DNA of 36,165 nucleotides, taken from the NCBI RefSeq assembly GCF_001758425.2, contig NZ_MDSS02000037.1:1-36165 (forward strand), read 5' to 3'. The notes beneath the pieces were generated by a model. That model saw only the letters and a program-made list of their open reading frames with translations, made no database searches and was not told the origin of the DNA. Each line of letters begins with the position of its first letter. Position 1 is the stretch's first letter. Shown piece after piece: positions 8,917-16,190 of the stretch. This stretch comes from Nesterenkonia sp. PF2B19 (lineage in GTDB: Bacteria; Actinomycetota; Actinomycetes; Actinomycetales; Micrococcaceae). A program made the position numbers and the translations under genes.

Positions 8917-9152
8917 TAGAGCTTCTCACCCTTCTCAATCAGCTCGGCGACGACGGCGTCGATGCCGCGGGCATCGATGGTCTTGATGCCCTTCACGGAC
9001 AGGGTCAGCGTGACGTGACGCCCCAGCGAGGGCACCCAGTAACGCTTCTTCTGGATGTTCGGGTCGAACCGCCGCTTGGTGCGGCGGTGCGAGTGGGAGA
9101 TGCTGTGGCCGAACTGCGGCCCCACTCCGGTTACCTGGCAACGTGCTGCCAT
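8916..9152 (-). CDS. rpmB: 50S ribosomal protein L28
   Basis: A 78-residue protein beginning [20 protein letters not shown], followed by [20 protein letters not shown], the L28 core. Where zinc-binding L28 has CxxC near the N-terminus, this one has CQVTG with a single cysteine, so the zinc site is absent. The start is preceded by GGAGGAG. It leads the rpmB-rpmG-rpsN operon. No clear Zur palindrome was found in the 60 bases upstream. Confidence 0.97.
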   Translation of the reverse strand: MAARCQVTGVGPQFGHSISHSHRRTKRRFDPNIQKKRYWVPSLGRHVTLTLSVKGIKTIDARGIDAVVAELIEKGEKL

Positions 9153-9176
9153 GATCACTCCTCCAACATAAGTACG

Positions 9177-9182
9177 AAAATA
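9177..9182 (-). promoter_or_regulatory. Candidate -10 box for rpmB
   Basis: TATTTT on the reverse strand lies about 25 bases before the rpmB start codon, in a short AT-rich patch (9155-9185). The -35 box is not clear. Confidence 0.35.
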
Positions 9183-9599
9183 TCTCCGGGCGGAGCCCGC
9201 GAGCACACAGTTCTCCCAGGTCAGACCCAGGATGGCCGTGCAGTCGTTGAGCCGAGTCCCGCCACCAGCTATGACACCGTGACTTACGAGGACGGACCAG
9301 GCTGGGTGAGATCCAACCGAAGTGCCTTCACATCGTGGACGAAAGACGGTGGTGCTTGTCTTGTGGTGCGCTGGAATCCAGGCTTCACAATCCACCGGGC
9401 TGCTTTCCGGAGCCGAGCCCCGTCCTTCCTCCGGGCGAGGACCTGAGCATCTCGGGTCCTGCACCCCTCGGGCACACGTGAGCACAGCACAGCACGGCTT
9501 GCGACTGTCCATAGTAGCCCGCCGACGGCGTCTCGGCAAAGCGAGGCGTGCAGGATCACATCCCCGGCACGCCGGCGATCACGGGCTGCCGACCCGACC
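9183..9599. other. Intergenic stretch without a recognised gene
   Basis: About 420 bases between the rpmB promoter and the thiolase stop. Short frames on both strands (for example reverse 9559-9284, 91 residues) have no ribosome binding site and no family resemblance. No tRNA cloverleaf or clear terminator was seen. Confidence 0.4.
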
Positions 9600-10823
9600 T
9601 CAGCTCAGTCGCTCGAGGACCATCGCCATACCCTGGCCGCCTCCGACGCACATGGTCTCCAGACCGTACTGACCGTCGGTGCTGCGCAGACCGTTGAGCA
9701 GGGTCGCGGTGATGCGCGCCCCGGTCATGCCGAAGGGGTGCCCCACGGCGATCGCGCCACCGTGGACGTTGAGCTTCTCCCACGGCACGCCGAGCTCCTT
9801 GGCGGAGGGGATGACCTGCGCGGCGAAGGCTTCGTTGATCTCCACCAGGTCGACGTCGTCGATGCTCAGGCCGGCGCGGCCCAGCGCCTGACGACTGGCC
9901 TCCACCGGCCCGAGTCCCATGATCTCCGGGGACAGCCCGGACACCCCGGTGGAGACGATCCGCGCCAGCGGGGTCAGGCCGAGCTCGCGCGCCTTGGCGT
10001 CGCTCATGATGACCAGTGCGGCGGCGCCGTCGGTGAGCGGGCAGGCGTTGCCGGCGGTGACGGTGCCGTCGGGCCGGAACACCGGGTCCAGCCCGGACAG
10101 CGCCTCAGCGGTGACACCGGGGCGGGGGCTGTCGTCGGCGTCGACGGTGCCGCCGTCGGGCAGGGCGAGCGGGGTGATCTCGCGGGCGAAGAACCCCTCG
10201 GCGATGGCCTTCTCGGCGCGGTTCTGGCTGAGCTGGGCGAACTCGTCCTGCTCGGCGCGGGAGACTCCGGTGTGCTGGGCGACGTTCTCTGCGGTCTGCC
10301 CCATGGAGATGTAGGCGTCGGGCAGAGCACCGTCTTCCCGCGGGTCGTGCCAGGTGGTCCCCCCTTCGGCGGCCTTCGCGGTGCGAGCCGTGGCCTCGGC
10401 GAAGCGGGGGTTCTCCAGCTCGGCACCGGGGATCCAGTCCGAGGTGCCCTGGGCGAACCGGCTGACGGCCTCGACGCCGGCAGAGACGAAGACCTCCCCC
10501 TCCCCTGCCTTGATGGCATGGAAGGCCATGCGGGTGGTCTGCAGGCTGGAGGAGCAGTACCGGTTGACGGTGGTGCCCGGCAGGTGGTCCATGCCGGCGA
10601 GCACGGCGACGATGCGGGCCAGATTGAATCCCTGCTCTCCGCCGGGGAGACCGCAGCCGAGCATGAGGTCGTCGATGTCGCGGGGGTCGAGCTCCGGAAC
10701 CTGGGCCAGGCCGGCCTGGACCATCTGGGCGGTCATGTCGTCGGCGCGCAGATCCACCAGGGATCCCTTGCGGGCCCTTCCGATGGGCGAGCGGGCCACG
10801 GACACGATGACAGCTTCAGGCAT
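9600..10823 (-). CDS. Acetyl-CoA C-acyltransferase (thiolase)
   Basis: A 407-residue thiolase that condenses or cleaves acyl-CoA with CoA. The nucleophilic cysteine is C90 in VNRYCSSSLQ. The catalytic histidine is H362 in GGAIAVGHPFGMTG and the second cysteine is C392 in MCVGGGQGM. The NEAFAAQ motif is also present. Length and motifs fit the FadA/AtoB family; degradative and biosynthetic forms cannot be separated by sequence here. The start follows GAGGGAGA. No beta-oxidation partner lies beside it; the next gene upstream is a LysR regulator on the same strand, about 30 bases away. Confidence 0.93.
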   Translation of the reverse strand: MPEAVIVSVARSPIGRARKGSLVDLRADDMTAQMVQAGLAQVPELDPRDIDDLMLGCGLPGGEQGFNLARIVAVLAGMDHLPGTTVNRYCSSSLQTTRMAFHAIKAGEGEVFVSAGVEAVSRFAQGTSDWIPGAELENPRFAEATARTAKAAEGGTTWHDPREDGALPDAYISMGQTAENVAQHTGVSRAEQDEFAQLSQNRAEKAIAEGFFAREITPLALPDGGTVDADDSPRPGVTAEALSGLDPVFRPDGTVTAGNACPLTDGAAALVIMSDAKARELGLTPLARIVSTGVSGLSPEIMGLGPVEASRQALGRAGLSIDDVDLVEINEAFAAQVIPSAKELGVPWEKLNVHGGAIAVGHPFGMTGARITATLLNGLRSTDGQYGLETMCVGGGQGMAMVLERLS

Positions 10824-10853
10824 GATGTGATCTCCCTCTCAGAACGATAGTGA

Positions 10854-11780
10854 CTACACAGTAACATCGCGGAGAGGCGTCACCCCAGCCCGCCCGGCGA
10901 GGCCGCGCAGCACATGGCGCACCGTGCCGACCGCCGGCGACTCGCACAGACTGCCTCGGGTGCGCAGCACGATGGTGCGACGCAGTGCGGTCCCGCCCAG
11001 CTCGACGGCGACCACCTGCGCCGGATCGGCCCGCACCGAGGAGAAGCTCAGCCGCGGCATCACCGTGATCCCCACCCCCGCCGCGACCAGCGCCACCGCG
11101 GCGCCGTAGTCCTGGGTCTCATACTGGAAGCCGGGCGTGAAGCCCGCCGCCGCACACGCCTCCAGCAGGATCAGCCGGCACGTGCCCAGCGTCAGATCGT
11201 TGTCCACCCAGCGCTCGACGGCGAGCTCCTCCAGATCCACCGCCTGCCGCCCCGCGAGCGGATGGTCCCTGGGCACCACCGCCACATAGGGCTCGGTGAG
11301 CAGCGCCTCGACGTCGAAGCCCGGCCGGGCCGGCAGGTCACGGTGGGCCACGCAGATCTCGACGTCGACGTCGTCGTCACGCCCCTGCACCGCCTCCCAG
11401 AGCCGCAGGTCCAGGCGGAGATCCCGGAACTCGTCGGAGAGCGCCGCGACGACGGACGGGATCCAGGTCACCCCCACCGAAGCGATGTGCGAGATCACCA
11501 GAGAACCGGTCCGCCCCTCCCGCAGATCCACCGCGAGGGCCTCCAGCCGAGCGGCCTGCCCGAGCAGGCGATCTGCCTCCTCGGCGAAGCGTCGCGCCAC
11601 CCCGGTGGGCGCCAGTCCGCGCCCGTTGCGGGTGAAGAGTTCGAGACCGGTGTCCTTCTGCAGGGCCTGCAGCTGCTGGCTCACCGCTGACGGCGTATAG
11701 CCGAGGCTCTCTGCGGCCGCGTGGACGGAGCCTGCGGCGAGCACCGCGCGGAAGGTCCGAAGCCGGATCAGATCGATCAT
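10854..11780 (-). CDS. LysR family transcriptional regulator
   Basis: This 308-residue protein has an N-terminal winged helix-turn-helix (MIDLIRLRTFRAVLAAGSVH, then AAAESLGYTPSAVSQQLQAL) and a periplasmic-binding-protein-like effector domain from about residue 90. That is the normal LysR size and order. The ATG at 11780 was chosen because it opens the conserved HTH; the longer frame upstream overlaps the divergent transporter gene. It is divergent from the EamA gene with an 82-base gap, the classic LysR arrangement, so it probably controls that exporter. Its stop lies 30 bases before the thiolase start, so thiolase co-transcription is possible. Confidence 0.92.
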   Translation of the reverse strand: MIDLIRLRTFRAVLAAGSVHAAAESLGYTPSAVSQQLQALQKDTGLELFTRNGRGLAPTGVARRFAEEADRLLGQAARLEALAVDLREGRTGSLVISHIASVGVTWIPSVVAALSDEFRDLRLDLRLWEAVQGRDDDVDVEICVAHRDLPARPGFDVEALLTEPYVAVVPRDHPLAGRQAVDLEELAVERWVDNDLTLGTCRLILLEACAAAGFTPGFQYETQDYGAAVALVAAGVGITVMPRLSFSSVRADPAQVVAVELGGTALRRTIVLRTRGSLCESPAVGTVRHVLRGLAGRAGVTPLRDVTV

Positions 11781-11862
11781 CCCTGCATCATAAAGCGCTG
11801 CTGAACGATCATCCAGAGATGTTCGCTTGTGCTGTCGATTCCGGCGCGGAAGGATCATCCCC

Positions 11863-12804
11863 ATGACCCGCCTGATGAATGCACCGACGGCACGCGCCGC
11901 GGAGTCCCCGACGCACCGGCCATCCGGCACACTCCGGACCCGGCTGGCAGCCCCGGCCGCCGTCGCCACCACCGTGGTGCTGTGGGCCTCCCCTTTCGTG
12001 ATCATCCGGTGGGTGGCCCCGGTGTTCTCCCCCGGCCCGCTGGCGCTGATCCGACTGCTGGCCGGCGTCGCCGCGCTCACGGTGCTGGTGATCCTGCTGC
12101 GTCGGCACACCCTGAGGATGCCCGGCCCGCGGGCGCTGTTGGTCATCGCTCTCTACGGCGTGCTGTGGTTCGCCGCCTACACCGTGGTCCTCAACCACGC
12201 AGGCCATCTTCTCGACGCCGGCACCATGGCGATGGTCGTGAACCTCTCGCCGGTGCTGGTGGCCGCAGGAGCCGGCCTGTTCTTCCGGGAGGGTTGGCCG
12301 CGCTCCCTGTTCGCCGGGATGGCCGTGGCTCTGGCGGGCATCGCGGTGATCACCCTGGCCGCCGGGGACGGACGGATCTCCCTGCTGGGAGTGGTGCTGG
12401 CACTGGTGGCCGCCGCCGTCTACGCCGTCGCCATGCTGCTGCAGCGGGCCGTGCTCCCGGACACGGATCCGCTGACCATCGTCTGGCTGGGCTGCGTGGC
12501 GGGCACCCTGGCAGTCCTGCCGTTCGCGGGGCAGACGTGGGCCGAGCTGCAGGACGCACCGGCCGCCGCCGTCGGCGGGGCGGCATTCATGGGAGTGGGC
12601 GCCACCGCGCTGGGATTCTGGCTGTGGGCCTTCGCCCAGACCCGGATGCCGACGGGACGTCTGGCCGCCTGCTCCCTCGCAGTGCCCGCCGTGGCGGTGC
12701 TGATGTCCGCGGTCGCCTCCGGCGAGGTGCCCACCGTGTTGGCGATCATCGGCGGGACGACCTGCCTGGTCGGCGTGGCGATCGCCCAGCTGGGCCGCCG
12801 CTGA
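11863..12804 (+). CDS. EamA/DMT family transporter
   Basis: A 313-residue integral membrane protein with about ten hydrophobic segments in two repeated halves, the EamA (DMT) arrangement. The first half contains PGPLALIRLLAGVAALTVLV and the second ALGFWLWAFAQTRMPTGRLA, a typical EamA repeat pattern. These carriers export amino acids or other metabolites. The start at 11863 has GGAAGGAT eight bases upstream; an earlier start at 11827 lacks a site. It is transcribed away from the LysR gene and converges with the helicase gene. Confidence 0.92.
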   Translation: MTRLMNAPTARAAESPTHRPSGTLRTRLAAPAAVATTVVLWASPFVIIRWVAPVFSPGPLALIRLLAGVAALTVLVILLRRHTLRMPGPRALLVIALYGVLWFAAYTVVLNHAGHLLDAGTMAMVVNLSPVLVAAGAGLFFREGWPRSLFAGMAVALAGIAVITLAAGDGRISLLGVVLALVAAAVYAVAMLLQRAVLPDTDPLTIVWLGCVAGTLAVLPFAGQTWAELQDAPAAAVGGAAFMGVGATALGFWLWAFAQTRMPTGRLAACSLAVPAVAVLMSAVASGEVPTVLAIIGGTTCLVGVAIAQLGRR

Positions 12805-12825
12805 GCCCCGCCCGCTCCTGACTGC

Positions 12826-15321
12826 TCAGCGCACGCCGGCCCAGGTGAAGAACTGCTCGGCAGCCAGCACGGGCTTGCCGTACTCCTGGGCCTTGCGGGC
12901 CTTGCCCGACTGGGTCCCCAGCTCGGCCACCACCAGGACGTCGCAGCGCGTCTTGGTGACGGTCGCGACCGGGGCGAGGCCTCGATCGGCGGCGAGCGCG
13001 GTCATCTGGTCGCGGGACCACAGCCGACCGTCAGCGGAGACCGCCTCCCCGGTGAAGCAGATGCGCGTGCCAGGCTGCAGCAGCTCGTCCGGAGCCTCTC
13101 GTGACCCCACCGTCGCGGCGAGCCTCTCGGGAGCCACGAGCTCGCGGCCCAGCAGCCGGCCGGCCCGCTCCAGGCGCCTGGCCACCTCGTCGGTCAGCTG
13201 GGCCCGCGCGGCCGCAGCGGTGAGCTGGTCGGCCACGGTCTGCCGGGCGGCCGCATGCCAGGAGTCGGCGTCGTCGTCCCCGACGACAAGCTCCTCCCCC
13301 AGCAGGATCCCACCCGCCTGCCGGCTGACCCCCAGCAGGGCGCCGAGTCCGGGCATCTCCTCGAGGGAGGGCGAGGGCGTCGCCGGGTCGCGGGTCAGCA
13401 GGTGGCCCGCGGCCTGCACCGTGTCCTCCGAGGGCTCGAACACCGTGGCCGTGCGGTCCACCACCTCCGGATCCTGGGCCTCGGCCTGCCGCAGATCCTC
13501 CAGCACCGCACGGGCCGCCTCCACGGCCCGCCGCGGCGGCCCGGCCCGACGGCGTCGCGGCGCCTCCGCGCCGAAAGGCATGGGTTCCACGTGCCCGAGC
13601 CGCTTGAGCTCGAAGTCGATCAGCCCCAATGTGCGGTCCACGTCCTCGGCCACCGGGACATGGCCAGCGAGCGCCGGGGAGAGCACCGCCCAAGCCTCCG
13701 CGAGGGTCGGGGCGAGCAGGACGTCCGCGGTGGCGATCTCGTAGGCGGTCCGTGCGTCCCCGAGGTCGCGCTGCGGGTTGACCAGGGTGGACAGTGCCGT
13801 GCCGTCCTCGAAGGCAACCGCCAGCTCGACGGGTCGCGGCCGGGACATGCGCCCCTCCTCCCCGATGGTGAGCACCGCGAGCGCGCAGCGCGGCCGCCGT
13901 TCCTCCGCGGAGGCGCCGCCGCGCAGGAAACGCAGGATCCTCCGGTCGGTCTTCATGTCCTTCGGGAACACTGGCCGGGTGAGCACCAGGCCGGACAGCG
14001 AGGTGACCCGGCTCAGCGCCACGTAGAGCTGCCCGTAGGAGAAGGTACCGCCGGAGAGGTCCACCACCAGGCGGTCGGCCGTCTGCCCCTGGCTCTTGTG
14101 CACGGTGATCGCCCAGGCCAGTTTGAAGGGCAGCTGGGTGTAGGTGCCCACCACCAGGTGGGTGAGGGTGCCGCCGTGGACCTCGGGGCGGGTGATGTCC
14201 CAGGTGTGCGGGCCGACGTCGACCCGGGCTCCATCCCGCAGCACCACACCGACCCGTGGCTCGCCGTCGTCGTCGACCCCCACCTCCACCACATGGCCGA
14301 GCGTGCCGTTGACCCAGCGGCCCAGGGGATCATTGGTGAGGAACATGATCTGCGCGCCGACTGCGAAGACCAGCCGCTCCTCCACGGGCCGGTCGAAGCC
14401 GTCCTGCTCGCCGCGCAGCACCGCCCGGCAGGCGTGCTCCGGGCCGGGGAGCCGCTCCAGACGACGTCGATTCCGGGACTCAGCGATCCGGTTGGTGGTG
14501 GCCAGAGTCAGCCAGAATTCACCCTCGGGCGGCTCGAACTCCGGGTCCACATGCCGGTTGAGGTCCTCCCGGGCGGTGCCCAGCAGCACGCCTTCCCGGA
14601 TGGAGTTCAGCACCGCGGTGAGGCGGTCATCGCCGAGCTGCCGGAACACGGTGGTCAGTGAGACGGTCGGGAAGTCCTCTGCCCTCCAGCTGTCGGCCGA
14701 GAAGAAGTAGGGGGTCTCATAGCGGGTCTCGAAGCGGACGCGCTCGGACTCGGTGACCACCGGCGGCAGCTGCAGCAGGTCGCCCACGAGCACCAGCTGG
14801 ACCCCGCCCAGCCGCTGCCCGGGGCGCGGGCCGAAGCGCTCGAGCGCGGCGACCAGCTGGTCGAAGAGGTCGGCGCGCACCATGGAGGCCTCGTCGATGA
14901 TGAGAGTGTCCAGGGCCTTCAGGGTCCCGGCGAAGCGGCCGGGGTAGTACCGGCCGTGGCGGATCTCCTCCAGCGTGATCTGCGGGTGGAAGCCGAAGAG
15001 CCGATGGATCGTGTAGCCACCGACGTTCAGCGCGGCGATGCCGGTGGGGGCGGCGACGACGACGGCACGGCCGGAGGGGACGTCGTCGGTCAGGGCCGTC
15101 TCGCTCGCCCAGTCCTCACTCACCCAATCCTCACTCGCCCAGTCCTCGGCGGGCTGCGTCCTCTGCGCGGCCGACCCCGTCTCGCAGCGCCGCAGGAACT
15201 CCCGGATCAGCGTCGACTTGCCGGTGCCCGCCTTGCCGGTGAGGAACATCGACTCCCCGGCCTCGAGGCGCGCGAGGGCGTCGGAGAACTCCTCGGTGAG
15301 GACGATGCGCTGGTCCGACAT
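12826..15321 (-). CDS. PIF1-like AAA helicase with degenerate exonuclease-like region and BRCT domain
   Basis: An 831-residue protein from the ATG at 15321. Walker A is GKAGTGKST (29-37), Walker B LIIDEAS (140-146), followed by LVLVGDLLQLPPV and a UvrD/PIF1-type C-terminal motif FKLAWAITVHKSQGQT and YVALSRVTS. A tandem EDWAS insertion sits at 59-74. After the motor, a stretch around 530-640 aligns by eye with DEDDh exonucleases (VELAVAFEDG, TLVNP, FELKRLGH) but lacks the DxE acids. The C-terminal 80 residues (ICFTGEAVS to FFTWAGVR) look like a BRCT domain. A role in DNA repair or replication is inferred. The longer frame to 15471 includes an AQP repeat and is not preferred, because GGAAGG precedes 15321. 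Confidence 0.9.
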   Translation of the reverse strand: MSDQRIVLTEEFSDALARLEAGESMFLTGKAGTGKSTLIREFLRRCETGSAAQRTQPAEDWASEDWVSEDWASETALTDDVPSGRAVVVAAPTGIAALNVGGYTIHRLFGFHPQITLEEIRHGRYYPGRFAGTLKALDTLIIDEASMVRADLFDQLVAALERFGPRPGQRLGGVQLVLVGDLLQLPPVVTESERVRFETRYETPYFFSADSWRAEDFPTVSLTTVFRQLGDDRLTAVLNSIREGVLLGTAREDLNRHVDPEFEPPEGEFWLTLATTNRIAESRNRRRLERLPGPEHACRAVLRGEQDGFDRPVEERLVFAVGAQIMFLTNDPLGRWVNGTLGHVVEVGVDDDGEPRVGVVLRDGARVDVGPHTWDITRPEVHGGTLTHLVVGTYTQLPFKLAWAITVHKSQGQTADRLVVDLSGGTFSYGQLYVALSRVTSLSGLVLTRPVFPKDMKTDRRILRFLRGGASAEERRPRCALAVLTIGEEGRMSRPRPVELAVAFEDGTALSTLVNPQRDLGDARTAYEIATADVLLAPTLAEAWAVLSPALAGHVPVAEDVDRTLGLIDFELKRLGHVEPMPFGAEAPRRRRAGPPRRAVEAARAVLEDLRQAEAQDPEVVDRTATVFEPSEDTVQAAGHLLTRDPATPSPSLEEMPGLGALLGVSRQAGGILLGEELVVGDDDADSWHAAARQTVADQLTAAAARAQLTDEVARRLERAGRLLGRELVAPERLAATVGSREAPDELLQPGTRICFTGEAVSADGRLWSRDQMTALAADRGLAPVATVTKTRCDVLVVAELGTQSGKARKAQEYGKPVLAAEQFFTWAGVR
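15104..15148 (-). repeat. Three 15-base tandem repeats inside the helicase gene
   Basis: Three near-identical 15-base units (15104-15118, 15119-15133, 15134-15148) encode EDWAS/EDWVS/EDWAS between Walker A and the following helicase motif. The number of units may vary between strains, since it keeps the reading frame. Confidence 0.85.
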
Positions 15322-15332
15322 GAGGGCCTTCC

Positions 15333-15377
15333 GGGCAGGCTGGGCAGGCTGGGCGGGCTGGGCAGGCTGGGCGGGGT
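15333..15377. repeat. Five 9-base tandem repeats before the helicase start
   Basis: Five units of GGGCAGGCT or a close variant run from 15333 to 15377, 12 bases upstream of the chosen helicase start codon. They lie in the probable leader. If translation began further upstream they would encode an AQP repeat. Confidence 0.85.
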
Positions 15378-15441
15378 GGTGCTGCAGAGGACGGTGCTTC
15401 CCGCGCTCCGGGCGAGTGTATCGACCCAGCCCTCCCGGAAG

Positions 15442-15501
15442 ATCGTCTCTCTGTGAGGAATCGCCCCTCAATCCGGCGACGATCTCTCACGGAGAGACGA
15501 T
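15442..15501. promoter_or_regulatory. 16-base inverted repeat upstream of the helicase
   Basis: ATCGTCTCTCTGTGAG (15442-15457) and CTCACGGAGAGACGAT (15486-15501) are inverted copies with one mismatch and 28 bases between. They lie between the terminator of the ArsR operon and the helicase gene. The wide spacing suits a pair of half-sites or a large hairpin. No known operator was recognised; it is not an actinobacterial SOS box. Confidence 0.5.
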
Positions 15502-15550
15502 GCATGCAGGGACGGCTGAATGATCGGGGTTCACGCGCGTGAGGCAGGAC

Positions 15551-15582
15551 GAAGCCCGGACCGCAGGAGCGATCCGGGCTTC
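15551..15582 (-). terminator. Hairpin terminator of the ArsR/His-rich operon
   Basis: GAAGCCCGGA (15551-15560) pairs perfectly with TCCGGGCTTC (15573-15582) around a 12-base loop, 47 bases after the stop of the histidine-rich peptide gene. Confidence 0.75.
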
Positions 15583-15628
15583 GCAGATGACCCAGCGTGC
15601 TGGGCCTGTGGATTCAGTGCCTGTCGAG

Positions 15629-15781
15629 TCAGTGCTCGTCGTAGTGGTCACCATGCTCGGCGTGCCGGTGACCGTCGTGGACGTAGTCCACGTGGTCCTC
15701 ATGCTGGACCGCCTCGTGCCCGCAGCCCTCGCCGTGCTGGTGCTCGTCAACTGTGTGCTCTGCTGTCTTGTGGTCGCTCAT
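15629..15781 (-). CDS. Histidine-rich 50-residue peptide, probable metal chelator
   Basis: A short gene reading MSDHKTAEHTVDEHQHGEGC, then GHEAVQHEDHVDYVHDGHRH and AEHGDHYDEH. Thirteen of 50 residues are histidine, with many Asp/Glu and one cysteine. This HxH and DH pattern is seen in small actinobacterial proteins linked to zinc, often mislabelled as zinc transporter permeases; it has no membrane segment. The ATG at 15781 has GGAAGGG six bases upstream and follows the ArsR stop by 18 bases, so the two are one operon ending at the hairpin at 15551-15582. A metal storage, buffering or chaperone role under ArsR control is inferred. Confidence 0.85.
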   Translation of the reverse strand: MSDHKTAEHTVDEHQHGEGCGHEAVQHEDHVDYVHDGHRHAEHGDHYDEH

Positions 15782-15799
15782 CGCTGGCCCTTCCGGCCG

Positions 15800-16108
15800 T
15801 CAGTCGGCCGATCTCGTGGTGTCTGGCTCCTGGGCGTGCGCGACGGCGTCGTCGACGATGTGAGACACGTGCTCGTCTGCCAGCTGGTAGCTCACACTCT
15901 GCCCTCGGCGATCGGGGGTCACCAGCCCTGCATCCTTCAAGGAGCGCAGGTGCTGCGAGACCAGCGGCTGGGACAGTCCGGTCGCAGCGACCAGCTCCCC
16001 CACCGTCAGGGGCGCCTCGCCGAGCAGCCGCAGCAGCCGCAGCCTCGACTCATTGCCGAGCACCTTGAACAGCTGGGCAGCCTCCGAGAGGCCCTGATCG
16101 TCACGCAC
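15800..16108 (-). CDS. ArsR/SmtB family metal-type repressor
   Basis: This 102-residue protein is a winged-helix ArsR repressor: LFKVLGNESRLRLLRLLGEA, PLTVGELVAATGLSQPLVSQ and HLRSLKDAGLVTPDRRGQSV. The C-terminal helix contains DEHVSHIVDDAVAHAQE, whose D-x-H and H-x3-H spacing resembles the alpha-5 zinc site of SmtB/CzrA-type members; it has no ELCVCDL cysteine motif. It therefore probably senses zinc or a similar metal. The start is GTG at 16108 after GGTGGAGAT. An AT-rich imperfect palindrome 17 bases upstream is a likely autoregulatory operator. The His-rich peptide gene follows in the same operon. Confidence 0.92.
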   Translation of the reverse strand: MRDDQGLSEAAQLFKVLGNESRLRLLRLLGEAPLTVGELVAATGLSQPLVSQHLRSLKDAGLVTPDRRGQSVSYQLADEHVSHIVDDAVAHAQEPDTTRSAD

Positions 16109-16124
16109 ATCTCCACCTCACCAG

Positions 16125-16146
16125 ATATATCAAGACATTGCAATAT
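16125..16146 (-). promoter_or_regulatory. Probable ArsR operator
   Basis: ATATATCAA-GACA-TTGCAATAT is an imperfect 9-4-9 inverted repeat in a notably AT-rich patch directly upstream of the ArsR start. SmtB-type operators are AT-rich imperfect palindromes overlapping the promoter, which fits. Confidence 0.55.
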
Positions 16147-16190
16147 GTTTATTGAGAGGCGATCTCATCACGCCGCACGAGATGCCAGCC

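Noticed and set aside
9183-9599. A tRNA or small RNA gene in the gap before the thiolase
   Set aside because: No acceptor stem, anticodon arm or T-loop sequence could be matched, and no strong hairpin was found.
15104-15377. CRISPR-like array
   Set aside because: The repeats are only 9 or 15 bases, directly adjacent without spacers, and one set is in frame inside a coding gene.
15487-15750. An 87-codon Thr/Ser-rich reverse frame
   Set aside because: It overlaps the histidine-rich peptide gene in another frame. The His-rich frame has a ribosome binding site, sits after ArsR and ends before a terminator, so it is the real gene.
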